From assembly GCA_030533445.1 (NCBI GenBank), contig JARPUW010000569.1, positions 124,001 through 188,000 on the forward strand: 64,000 nucleotides of DNA, given 5' to 3'. This DNA is from Cyprinodon diabolis. Its lineage: Eukaryota > Chordata > Actinopteri > Cyprinodontiformes > Cyprinodontidae. The position numbers were made by a program, and so were the translations under genes. This document shows, piece by piece, positions 46,258-58,936 of the stretch. The number at the start of each line of letters is the position of its first letter. Positions within the stretch are counted from its first letter, which is position 1. The notes below the pieces were generated by a model. That model did no database searches, was not told the origin of the DNA, and saw only the letters and a list, made by a program, of their open reading frames with translations.

Positions 46258-49200
46258 ACTAGAAAATTTCTAAAGAAATTTTGAGGGGGGCCACCTACTG
46301 CCCGTCTGGGGAACCGGGCCAATACGGCCCTGGCAAGTGACGTCGGGGCTCCCCAGACCAACTGCTTACGCCTTTGAGGGCTGCTGAGGGAAGGAAAGAG
46401 GGCAAGTTCATGGGCAAAGAGAGCTGTGTGCCACTTGTGCTGAAATCTGGGAAATAGACGTGCACAGCGTATGATGCACAAGGGTAATATGGGTTGTCCA
46501 TATTGAAACACAGTGGGTAAAGCCCAGTTGGCGGGCTTTGCCCGCCTGCTAGGAGCCATCTCAGTGAAGAAAAAAATCACCAATGGCGGGCTCTGCCCGC
46601 CTTCTAAGAGCCATTGCAGTGATGAAATCACCAATGGCGGGCTCCGCCCGCCTGCTAAGAGCCATTGCAGTGATGTAATCACCTTTGGCGGGCTCCGCCC
46701 GCCTGTTACCATTGGCGGGCTCCGCCCGCCTTCTAAGAGCCATTGCAGTGATGTAATCACCAATGGCAATGAGCAATATGCCAGAATGTATGAGTGTGTA
46801 TAAGGAAGAGGCTTTTATTCTGTAGAGTCCTTGTAGTCTTATTTTGAAAGTCTATCATGAATGTGCATCAAAAGATGGGTCACGCCCAGCAATGATATAG
46901 AATCCATTTCCAAATGTTAAATCACTGGTTTTCCATGTTATTAGGTGAATAGTTGCTGTATTACAGAGTAAATGGGAGACTTTTATTGTGAAATTTGCTC
47001 TGGGGTGTGTTTTGAAAAGGTCACTAGAGTCTAATAAAAACAACCTGGAAGAGTTTGGGTCATAATGTTGAGCCATTTGCATCAATTAATGCATTAGTAT
47101 AATCTAGAGGCTTTTATTTTGTAGGGTCCCTGGAGTCTTATTTTGAAAGTCCAACAGAGTTGTGTTTATAGAAAATGTTCAGACCCGTCAATGATAGTTG
47201 ATTACTTTCCAATCGTTAAATCACTCTTTTTCCATGGTATTAGGGCAGTAGATGAAGCGGAAATGGGAGGCTTTTATTTTGAAATTTGCTATAGGGTGTG
47301 TTTTAAACAGTCTCCTAGAGTCTATTCTCTAAAACGGGGTTGAGTTTGGGTCATAATGTTGAGCCATATAGGGCAATAAATATATGTAAAAAATATAGAG
47401 GCTTTTATTTTGTAGGGTCCCTGGAGTCTTATTTTGAAAGTCTATCAGTGCTGAGTGGCAAGGGAAGTGTCATGGACAGCAGTCATATAGTATCCATTTC
47501 CCAATGTTAAATCAGTCCTTTCACCCTCCATTAGATTAATATGTGCTGTTTAAAACAGCAGAGGTAAAATCTGTTTGAAGCTTGGTAACCTTGACAACGC
47601 TTAACGAGCCTCTCACTGACACAGACAACAGCTGCACTCACTATTGGTTTCTTCTTCCCAGGCTTTTTTGTATGGGAAGAACGGCACCGAACAAACGACT
47701 ACTGATCAAAAACCGTATGAGTTATTCAAAAAACATTTTCACCATGAGCATCAGCAATCCTTTGACTCCAACTATACCAACTTTGGTGTATGTGTGTCAT
47801 TCAGAAAAATATTTATGACGAGTTGAAAACACATAGTCTGATTCGTTTCTCTCCCATCTTCAGCTCAAAAAGAATAGAGAAAGGCTGAAACTCTCATCGA
47901 CTTTAGGTTTGCCTGGAGGGTTTTTAGGGAAAAGTATTAATCCTACCGTAATTCCGAAGACATTGTGTGAGTCCAGAAGTTTCAGTCTACAAACTGACCA
48001 AAAATGGTGACTGTAGCTCCAAATATGTGGCCGTGAGGGCGAGAATAAGATGTTTGATCTTAAAAAAATGGCCGCCTCACACTAAGATTTCAGCAGCTGC
48101 ACTCTAGCAGGCTGCTGCAGAAGCTAACTGTCAGCTAGCTTCCAGGTGCTTACCCTCCGAACAAACGACTGCTGAGCAAAAACCGTAAAAGGTATCTGAA
48201 AAATTCTTTCAGTGAAAGCAACATCTATCCTTTGTCTCAGACTGGGGTAACCTTCATGTCTGTAGGTCTTTCACAACCCAAAACGAAGCACAAACAAAAT
48301 GGTTGGCCCACCTGCTCCTCCCTTTCTTTTAACTGCAGGACCTCACTCTCACTCACCTTTTAGCTGCTAAAGCACCCCTCCGAACAAATGACTGCTGAGT
48401 AAAAACCGTAAAAGGTATCTGAAAAATTCTTTTTATCTAAGCGACAGCTATATCTTGTCTTCAATTGGAGTAACTTTCATGGCTGTAGATCATCTACAAA
48501 CTGAATGGGAAGAGAAAGAAAAAGAAAAAACGTTTCATCACACCTAAGCTTCTAATTGAGCTAGCTGCAGCAGGTCACTGTCACTCAGCTTTCAGGTGCT
48601 TAAAATGTCCTCCGAACAAATGACTGCTGAGCAAAAACCGTATGAGTTATTCAAAAAATTTTTTCACCGTGAGCGTCAGTCATCCTTCGACTCCAACTAT
48701 GCCAACTTTGGTGTATGTGTGTCATTCAGAAAAATCTTTATGACGAGTTTAAAACACATAGTCTGATTCGTTTTTCTCCCCTCTTCTGCTCCAAAACCAA
48801 TGAAAAACGGCTCTGATTTTCATCGACTTTAGGTCGGTCTGGAGGGTTTTTAAGGAAAAGTATTAATCCTACCGTAATTCCGAAGATATTGTGTGGGTCC
48901 AGAGATTTCAGTCTACAAACTGACCAAAAATGGTGACTCTAGCTATAAATATGTGGCCGTGAGGGCGAGTTTAAAATGTTTTTTTGTGTTTAAAAAACGC
49001 CTGCCTCACACTCTAGCTTTTCAGTTGCTCCACTCTAGCAGGCTGGATTTTGCTAAAACTTTGTGGCGCTTGAGGTCTGATTATACAAAAACCGTAGCAG
49101 TTATGAACATACCGTCTTCAGTTTTAAATAGCCGAAGGATTTATCTACAAACTGAGCTTCAAACTGTTTTTCTAGGTGAATGTATGCCGACACAGTGAAG

Positions 49201-49426
49201 TGCTGTTTTTTATGCTTTTTTTTACCTCTTCCCATTCATTTCCTATGGGATTTTTTTGCGACGTTTTCGCTAATAATTCGCAAACCTTCGGACTAATGAG
49301 AAAGTTTTATACAAGCACACATCACCCCATTGGTCCCAACGCGTGTGCCAACTTTGGGCCCGATCCGCCAAACCGTGCGGGACTAGTTACGTGCCGAAGT
49401 TTTGGGTATACGGGAGAATTATAATA
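46258..49426 (+). repeat. Unit 15 (3169 bp, type A, 5 GC palindromes)
   Basis: Follows the four-copy hairpin array. Minisatellite at 46530-46767, whose last copy has GTGATGTAATCAC where others have GTGATGAAATCAC. It shares GTAAAAGGTATCTG and CTGTAGATCATC with unit 7. Private changes cluster in the 3' half (AGGTTTGCCTGG near 47906, TTTTTAGGGAAAAG near 47920, AAATCTTTATG near 48731). No hairpin at the 3' end. Confidence 0.92.
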
Positions 49427-52400
49427 ACTAGAAAATTTCTAAAGAAATTTTGAGGGGGGCCACCTACTGCCCGTCTGGGGAACAGGGCCAATACGGCCCT
49501 GGCAAGTGATGTCGGGGCTCCCCAGACCAACTGCTTACGCCTTTGAGGGCTGCTGAGGGAAGGAAAGAGGGCTAGGTCATGGGCAAAGAGAGCTGTGTGC
49601 CACTTGTGCTGAAATCTGGGAAATAGACGTGCACAGCGTATGATGCAAAAGGGTAATATGGGTTGTCCATATTGAACCGCAGTGGGTAAAGCTCAGTTGG
49701 TGGGCTCCGCCCGCCTGCTAGGAGCCCTTGCAGCGATGAAAAAAATCACCAATGGCGGGCTCTGCCCGCCTGCTAAGAGCCATTGCAGTGATGAAATCAC
49801 CAATGGCAATGAGCAATATGCCAGAATGTATGAGTGTGTATAAGGAAGAGGCTTTTATTCTGTAGAGTCCCTGGAGTCTTATTTTGAAAGTCTATCATGG
49901 AAGTGCATCTAAAGATGGGTCATGCCCAGCAGTTATATAGAATCAATTTCCAAATGTTAAATCACTGGTTTTCCATGTTATTAGGTGAATAGTTGCTGTA
50001 TTACAGAGTAAATGGGAGACTTTTATTGTGAAATTTGCTCTGGGTGTGTTTTGAAAAGGTCACTAGAGTCTAATAAAAACAACCTGGAAGAGTTTGGGTC
50101 ATAATGTTGAGCCATTTGCATCAATTAATGCATTAGTATAATCTAGAGGCTTTTATTTTGTAGGGTCGCTGGAGTCTTATTTTGAAAGTCCAACAGAGTT
50201 GTGTTTATAGAAAATGTTCAGACCCGTCAATGATAGTTGATTACTTTCCAATCGTTAAATCACTGTTTTTCCATGTTATTAGGGCAGTAGATGAAGCGGA
50301 AATGGGAGGCTTTTATTTTGAAATTTGCTATAGGGTGTGTTTTAAACAGTCTCCTAGAGTCTATTCTCTAAAACGGGGTTGAGTTTGGGTCATAATATTG
50401 AGCCATATAGGGCAATAAATATATGTAAAAAATATAGAGGCTTTTATTTTGTAGGGTCCCTGGAGTCTTATTTTGAAAGTCTATCAGTGCTGAGTGGCAA
50501 GGGAAGTGTCCTGGACAGCAGTCATATAGTATCCATTTCCCAATGTTAAATCAGTCCTTTCACCCTCCATTAGATTAATATGTGCTGTTTAAAACAGCAG
50601 AGGTAAAATCTGTTTGAAGCTTGGTAACCTTGACAACGCTTAACGAGCCTCTCACTGACACAGACAACAGCTGCACTCACTATTGGTTTCTTCTTCCCAG
50701 GCTTTTTTGTATGGGAAGAACGGCAACGAAAACAAACGACTACTGATCAAAAACCGTATGAGTTATTCAAAAAACATTTTCACCATGAGCATCAGCAATC
50801 CTTCGACTCCAAGTATACCAACTTTGGTGTATGTGTGTCATTCAGAACAATATTTATGACGACTTGAAAACACATAGTCTGATTCGTTTCTCTTCCATCT
50901 TCAGCTCAAAAAGAATGGAGAAAGGCTGAAACTCATCGACTTTAGGTTGGTCTGGAGGGTTTTTAAGGAAAAGTATTAATCCTACCGTAATTCCGAAGAC
51001 ATTGTGTGAGTCCAGAGGTTTCAGTCTACAAACTGACCAAAAATGGTGACTGTAGCTCCAAATATGTGGCCGTGAGGGCGAGAATAAGATGTTTGATCTT
51101 AAAAAAATGGCCGCCTCACACTAAGATTTCAGCAGCTGCACTCTAGCAGGCTGCTGCAGAAGCTAACTGTCAGCTAGCTTCCAGGTGCTTACCCTCCGAA
51201 CAAACGACTGCTGAGCAAAAACCGTAAAAGATATCTGAAAAATTCTTTCAGTGAAAGCAACATCTATCCTTTGTCTCAGACTGGGGTAACCTTCATGTCT
51301 GTAGGTCTTTCACAACCCAAAACGAAGCACAAACAAAATGGTTGGCCCACCTGCTCCTCCCTTTGTTTGAACTGCAGGACCTCACTCTCACTCACCTTTT
51401 AGCTGCTAAAGCACCCCTCCGAACAAACGACTGCTGAGTAAAAACCGTAAAAGGTGTCTGAAAAATTCTTTTTATCTAAGCGACAGCTATATCTTGTCTT
51501 CAATTGGAGTAACTTTCATGGCTGTAGGTCATCTACAAACTGAATGGGAAGAGAAAGAAAAAGAAAAAACGTTTCATCACACCTAAGCTTCTAATTGAGC
51601 TAGCTGCAGCAGGTCACTGTCACTCAGCTTTCAGGTGCTTAAAATGTCCTCCGAACAAACGACTGCTGAGCAAAAACCGTATGAGTTATTCAAAAATTTT
51701 TTTCACCGTGAGCGTCAGTCATCCTTCGACTCCAACTATGCCAACTTTGGTGTATGTGTGTCATTCAGAAAAATATTTATGACGAGTTTAAAACACATAG
51801 TCGGATTCGTTTTTCTCCCCTCTTCTGCTCCAAAACCAATGAAAAACGGCTCTGATTTTCATCGACTTTAGGTCGGTCTGGAGGGTTTTTAAGGAAAAGT
51901 ATTAATCCTACCGTAATTCCGAAGATATTGTGTGGGTCCAGAGATTTCAGTCTACAAACTGACCAAAAATGGTGACTCTAGCTATAAATATGTGGCCGTG
52001 AGGGCGAGTTTAAAATGTTTTTTTGTGTTTAAAAAACGCCTGCCTCACACTCTAGCTTTTCAGTTGCTCCACTCTAGCAGGCTGGATTTTGCTAAAACTT
52101 TGTGGCGCTTGAGGTCTGATTATACAAAAACCGTAGCAGTTATCAACATACCGTCTTCAGTTTTAAATAGACGAAGGATTTATCTACAAACTGAGCTTCA
52201 AACTGTTTTTCTAGGTGAATGTATGGCGACACAGTGAAGTGCTGTTTTTTATGCTTTTTTTTTCCTCTCCCCATTCATTTCCTATGGGATTTTTTTGCGA
52301 CGTTTTCGCTAATAATTCGCAAACCTTCGGACTAATGAGAAAGTTTTATACAAGCACACATCACCCCATTGGTCCCGACGCGTGTGCCAACTTTGGGCCC

Positions 52401-52468
52401 GATCCGCCAAACCGTGCGGGACTAGTTACGTGCCGAAGTTTTGGGTATACGGGAGAATTATAATAATA
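49427..52468 (+). repeat. Unit 16 (3042 bp, type B, 2 GC palindromes)
   Basis: Near-twin of unit 3, 40.23 kb away, including the reduced two-palindrome minisatellite (49699-49807) and the GTCCTGGACAG and CACTGTTTTTCC variants. It has no hairpin copy at its 3' end, where unit 3 has one. Apart from the hairpin I found only isolated differences between the two. Confidence 0.93.
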
Positions 52469-55400
52469 ACTAGAAAATTTCTAAAGAAATTTTGAGGGGG
52501 GCCACCTACTGCCCGTCTGGGGAACCGGGCCAATACGGCCCTGGCAAGTGACGTCGGGGCTCCCCAGAGCAACTGCTTACGCCTTTGAGGGCTGCTGAGG
52601 GAAGGAAAGAGGGCAAGTTCATGGGCAAAGAGAGCTGTGTGCCACTTGTGCTGAAATCTGGGAAATAGACGTGCACAGCGTATGATGCACAAGGGTAATA
52701 TGGGTTGTCCATATTGAAACACAGTGGGTAAAGCCCAGTTTGCGGGCTTCGCCCGCCTTCTGGGATCCTTCTCAGTGAAGAAAAAAATCACCAATGGCGG
52801 GCTCTGCCCGCCTTCTAAGAGCCATTGCAGTGATGAAATCACCAATGGCGGGCTCCGCCCGCCTGCTAAGAGCCATTGCAGTGATGTAATCACCTTTGGC
52901 GGGCTCCGCCCGCCTGTTACCATTGGCGGGCTCCGCCCGCCTTCTAAGAGCCATTGCAGTGATGAAATCACCAATGGCAATGAGCAATATGCCAGAATGT
53001 ATGAGTGTGTATAAGGAAGAGGCTTTTATTCTGTAGAGTCCTTGTAGTCTTATTTTGAAAGTCTATCATGAATGTGCATCAAAAGATGGGTCACGCCCAG
53101 CAGTGATATAGAATCCATTTCCAAATGTTAAATCACTGGTTTTCCATGTTATTAGGTGAATAGTTGCTGTATTACAGAGTAAATGGGAGACTTTTATTGT
53201 GAAATTTGCTCTGGGTGTGTTTTGAAAAGGTCACTAGAGTCTAATAAAAACAACCTGGAAGAGTTTGGGTCATAATGTTGAGCCATTTGCATCAATTAAT
53301 GCATTAGTATAATCTAGAGGCTTTTATTTTGTAGGGTCCCTGGAGTCTTATTTTGAAAGTCCAACAGAGTTGTGTTTATAGAAAATGTTCAGACCCGTCA
53401 ATGATAGTTGATTACTTTCCAATCGTTAAATCACTCTTTTTCCATGTTATTAGGGCAGTAGATGAAGCGGAAATGGGAGGCTTTTATTTTGAAATTTGCT
53501 ATAGGGTGTGTTTTAAACAGTCTCCTAGAGTCTATTCTCTAAAACGGGGTTGAGTTTGGGTCATAATGTTGAGCCATATAGGGCAATAAATATATGTAAA
53601 AAATATAGAGGCTTTTATTTTGTAGGGTCCCTGGAGTCTTATTTTGAAAGTCTATCAGTGCTGAGTGGCAAGGGAAGTGTCATGGACAGCAGTCATATAG
53701 TATCCATTTCCCAATGTTAAATCAGTCCTTTCACCCTCCATTAGATTAATATGTGCTGTTTAAAACAGCAGAGGTAAAATCTGTTTGAAGCTTGGTAACC
53801 TTGACAACGCTTAAGGAGCCTCTCACTGACACAGACAACAGCTGCACTCACTATTGGTTTCTTCTTCCCAGGCTTTTTTGTATGGGAAGAACGGCACCGA
53901 ACAAACGACTACTGATCAAAAACCGTATGAGTTATTCAAAAAACATTTTCACCATGAGCATCAGCAATCCTTCGACTCCAACTATACCAACTTTGGTGTA
54001 TGTGTGTCATTCAGAAAAATATTTATGACGAGTTGAAAACACATAGTCTGATTCGTTTCTCTCCCATCTTCAGCTCAAAAAGAATAGAGAAAGGCTGAAA
54101 CTCTCATCGACTTTAGGTTGGTCTGGAGGGTTTTTAAGGAAAAGTATTAATCCTACCGTAATTCCGAAGACATTGTGTGAGTCCAGAGGTTTCGGTCTAC
54201 AAACTGACCAAAAATGGTGACTGTAGGTCCAAATATGTGGCCGTGAGGGCGAGAATAAGATGTTTGATCTTAAAAAAATGGCCGCCTCACACTAAGATTT
54301 CAGCAGCTGCACTCTAGCAGGCTGCTGCAGAAGCTAACTGTCAGCTAGCTTCCAGGTGCTTACCCTCCGAACAAACGACTGCTGAGCAAAAACCGTAAAA
54401 GATATCTGAAAAATTCTTTCAGTGAAAGCAACATCTATCCTTTGTCTCAGACTGGGGTAACCTTCATGTCTGTAGGTCTTTCACAACCCAAAACGAAGCA
54501 CAAACAAAATGGTTGGCCCACCTGCTCCTCCCTTTGTTTGAACTGCAGGACCTCACTCTCACTCACCTTTTAGCTGCTAAAGCACCCCTCCGAACAAACG
54601 ACTGCTGAGTAAAAACCGTAAAAGGTGTCTGAAAAATTCTTTTTATCTAAGCGACAGCTATATCTTGTCTTCAATTGGAGTAACTTTCATGGCTGTAGGT
54701 CATCTACAAACTGAATGGGAAGAGAAAGAAAAAGAAAAAACGTTTCATCACACCTAAGCTTCTAATTGAGCTAGCTGCAGCAGGTCACTGTCACTCAGCT
54801 TTCAGGTGCTTAAAATGTCCTCCGAACAAACGACTGCTGAGCAAAAACCGTATGAGTTATTCAAAAAATTTTTTCACCGTGAGCGTCAGTCATCCTTCGA
54901 CTCCAACTATGCCAACTTTGGTGTATGTGTGTCATTCAGAAAAATATTTATGACGAGTTTAAAACACATAGTCGGATTCGTTTTTCTCCCCTCTTCTGCT
55001 CCAAAACCAATGAAAAACGGCTCTGATTTTCATCGACTTTAGGTCGGTCTGGAGGGTTTTTAAGGAAAAGTATTAATCCTACCGTAATTCCGAAGATATT
55101 GTGTGGGTCCAGAGATTTCAGTCTACAAACTGACCAAAAATGGTGACTCTAGCTATAAATATGTGGCCGTGAGGGCGAGTTTAAAATGTTTTTTTGTGTT
55201 TAAAAAACGCCTGCCTCACACTCTAGCTTTTCAGTTGCTCCACTCTAGCAGGCTGGATTTTGCTAAAACTTTGTGGCGCTTGAGGTCTGATTATACAAAA
55301 ACCATAGCAGTTATCAACATACCGTCTTCAGTTTTAAATAGACGAAGGATTTATCTACAAACTGAGCTTTAAACTGTTTTTCTAGGTGAATGTATGCCGA

Positions 55401-55768
55401 CACAGTGAAGCGCTGTTTTTTATGCTTTTTTTTCCCTCTCCCCATTCATTTCCTATGGGATTTTTTTGCGACGTTTTCGCTAATAATTCGCAAACCTTCG
55501 GACTAATGAGAAAGTTTTATACAAGCACACATCACCCCATTGGTCCCGACGCGTGTGCCAACTTTGGGCCCGATCCGCCAAACCGTGCGGGACTAGTTAC
55601 GCGCCGAAGTTTTGGGTATACGGGAGAATTATAATAATAATACGCGGAATAAATATGTGCAATAGTAGTAGGTGGGCCATGCCTTCGGCATGTGGCCCCC
55701 CAATAATACGCGGAATAAATATGTGCAATAGTAGTAGGTGGGCCATGCCTTCGGCATGTGGCCCCCCA
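52469..55768 (+). repeat. Unit 17 (3300 bp, type A, 5 GC palindromes, 2 hairpins)
   Basis: The first minisatellite copy is degraded (52741 onward reads TGCGGGCTTCGCCCGCC, followed by TTCTGGGATCCTTCTC); the array runs to 52978. It shares CTTAAGGAGCC with unit 1. A nonsense change (GAGCTTTAAACTG near 55365) shortens the longest forward reading frame of block A' only in this copy, which argues against coding. Two hairpin repeats at 55642-55767. Confidence 0.93.
55642..55767 (+). repeat. Hairpin repeat array, 2 copies
   Basis: Two identical cores, 66-bp period, between units 17 and 18. Confidence 0.9.
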
Positions 55769-58700
55769 ACTAGAAAATTTCTAAAGAAATTTTGAGGGGG
55801 GCCACCTACTGCCCGTCTGGGGAACCGGGCCAATACGGCCCTGGCAAGTGACGTCGGGGCTCCCCAGACCAACTGCTTACGCCTTTGAGGGCTGCTGAGG
55901 GAAGGAAAGAGGGCAAGTTCATGGGCAAAGAGAGCTGTGTGCCACTTGTGCTGAAATCTGGGAAATAGACGTGCACAGCGTATGATGCACAAGGGTAATA
56001 TGGGTTGTCCATATTGAAACACAGTGGGTAAAGCCCAGTTGGCGGGCTTCGCCCGCCTGCTAGGAGCCATCTCAGTGAAGAAAAAAATCACCAATGGCGG
56101 GCTCTGCCCGCCTTCTAAGAGCCATTGCAGTGATGAAATCACCAATGGCGGGCTCCGCCCGCCTGCTAAGAGCCATTGCAGTGATGTAATCACCTTTGGC
56201 GGGCTCCGCCCGCCTGTTACCATTGGCGGGCTCCGCCCGCCTTCTAAGAGCCATTGCAGTGATGAAATCACCAATGGCAATGAGCAATATGCCAGAATGT
56301 ATGAGTGTGTATAAGGAAGAGGCTTTTATTCTGTAGAGTCCTTGTAGTCTTATTTTGAAAGTCTATCATGAATGTGCATCAAAAGATGGGTCACGCCCAG
56401 CAGTGATATAGAATCCATTTCCAAATGTTAAATCACTGGTTTTCCATGTTATTAGGTGAATAGTTGCTGTATTACAGAGTAAATGGGAGACTTTTATTGT
56501 GAAATTTGCTCTGGGTGTGTTTTGAAAAGGTCACTAGAGTCTAATAAAAACAACCTGGAAGAGTTTGGGTCATAATGTTGAGCCATTTGCATCAATTAAT
56601 GCATTAGTATAATCTAGAGGCTTTTATTTTGTAGGGTCCCTGGAGTCTTATTTTGAAAGTCCAACAGAGTTGTGTTTATAGAAAATGTTCAGACCCGTCA
56701 ATGATAGTTGATTACTTTCCAATCGTTAAATCACTCTTTTTCCATGTTATTAGGGCAGTAGATGAAGCGGAAATGGGAGGCTTTTATTTTGAAATTTGCT
56801 ACAGGGTGTGTTTTAAACAGTCTCCTAGAGTCTATTCTCTAAAACGGGGTTGAGTTTGGGTCATAATGTTGAGCCATATAGGGCAATAAATATATGTAAA
56901 AAATATAGAGGCTTTTATTTTGTAGGGTCCCTGGAGTCTTATTTTGAAAGTCTATCAGTGCTGAGTGGCAAGGGAAGTGTCATGGACAGCAGTCATATAG
57001 TATCCATTTCCCAATGTTAAATCAGTCCTTTCACCCTCCATTAGATTAATATGTGCTGTTTAAAACAGCAGAGGTAAAATCTGTTTGAAGCTTGGTAACC
57101 TTGACAACGCTTAACGAGCCTCTCACTGACACAGACAACAGCTGCACTCACTATTGGTTTCTTCTTCCCAGGCTTTTTTGTATGGGAAGAACGGCACCGA
57201 ACAAACGACTACTGATCAAAAACCGTATGAGTTATTCAAAAAACATTTTCACCATGAGCATCAGCAATCCTTCGACTCCAACTATACCAACTTTGGTGTA
57301 TGTGTGTCATTCAGAAAAATATTTATGACGAGTTGAAAACACATAGTCTGATTCGTTTCTCTCCCATCTTCAGCTCAAAAAGAATAGAGAAAGGCTGAAA
57401 CTCTCATCGACTTTAGGTTGGTCTGGACGGTTTTTAAGGAAAAGTATTAATCCTACCGTAATTCCGAAGACATTGTGTGAGTCCAGAGGTTTCAGTCTAC
57501 AAACTGACCAAAAATGGTGACTGTAGCTCCAAATATGTGGCCGTGAGGGCGAGAATAAGATGTTTGATCTTAAAAGAATGGCCGCCTCACACTAAGATTT
57601 CAGCAGCTGCACTCTAGCAGGCTGCTGCAGAAGCTAACTGTCAGCTAGCTTCCAGGTGCTTACCCTCCGAACAAACGACTGCTGAGCAAAAACCGTAAAA
57701 GATATCTGAAAAATTCTTTCAGTGAAAGCAACATCTATCCTTTGTCTCAGACTGGGGTAACCTTCATGTCTGTAGGTCTTTCACAACCCAAAACGAAGCA
57801 CAAACAAAATGGTTGGCCCACCTGCTCCTCCCTTTGTTTGAACTGCAGGACCTCACTCTCACTCACCTTTTAGCTGCTAAAGCACCCCTCCGAACAAACG
57901 ACTGCTGAGTAAAAACCGTAAAAGGTATCTGAAAAATTATTTTTATCTAAGCGACAGCTATATCTTGTCTTCAATTGGAGTAACTTTCATGGCTGTAGGT
58001 CATCTACAACCTGAATGGGAAGAGAAAGAAAAAGAAAAAACGTTTTGTCACACCTGATCTTCTAATTGAGCTAGCTGCAGCAGGACACTCTCCCCCAGCT
58101 TTCAGCTGCTTAAAATGTCCTCCGAACAAACGACTGCTGAGCAAAAACCGTATGAGTTATTCAAAATATTTTTTCACCGTGAGCGTCAGCCATCCTTCGA
58201 CTCCAACTATGCCAACTTTGGTGTATGTGTGTCATTCAGAAAAATATTTATGACGAGTTTAAAACACATAGTCTGATTCGTTTTTCTCCCCTCTTCTGCT
58301 CCAAAACCAATGAAAAACGGCTCTGATTTTCATCGACTTTAGGTCGGTCTGGAGGGTTTTTAAGGAAAAGTATTAATCCTACCGTAATTCCGAAGATATT
58401 GTGTGGGTCCAGAGATTTCAGTCTACAAACTGACCAAAAATGGTGACTCTAGCTATAAATATGTGGCCGTGAGGGCGAGTTTAAAATGTTTTTTTGTGTT
58501 TAAAAAACGCCTGCCTCACACTCTAGCTTTTCAGTTGCTCCACTCTAGCAGGCTGGATTTTGCTAAAACTTTGTGGCGCTTGAGGTCTGATTATACAAAA
58601 ACCGTAGCAGTTATCAACATACCGTCTTCAGTTTTAAATAGACGAAGGATTTATCTACAAACTGAGCTTCAAACTGTTTTTCTAGGTGAATGTATGCCGA

Positions 58701-58936
58701 CACAGTGAAGTGCTGTTTTTTATGCTTTTTTTTTCCTCTCCCCATTCATTTCCTATGGGATTTTTTTGCGACGTTTTCGCTAATAATTCGCAAACCTTCG
58801 GACTAATGAGAAAGTTTTATACAAGCACACATCACCCCATTGGTCCCGACGCGTGTGCCAACTTTGGGCCCGATCCGCCAAACCGTGCGGGACTAGTTAC
58901 GTGCCGAAGTTTTGGGTATACGGGAGAATTATAATA
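55769..58936 (+). repeat. Unit 18 (3168 bp, type A, 5 GC palindromes)
   Basis: Minisatellite at 56041-56278. The body is a near-twin of unit 1 at an offset of 52,909 bp, with the shared rare variants listed for unit 1, including CAAAATATTTTTTC near 58162. No hairpin at the 3' end. Confidence 0.93.

Noticed and set aside
45942..46769. Long reverse-strand open frame (up to 275 codons) across the minisatellite, stem-loop and hairpins, present in most type A units
   Set aside because: It starts with TTG, not ATG, and stays open because the 51-bp and 66-72-bp repeats are multiples of three. It consists of repetitive peptide and is broken in type B units. Copy-to-copy similarity follows from homogenisation.
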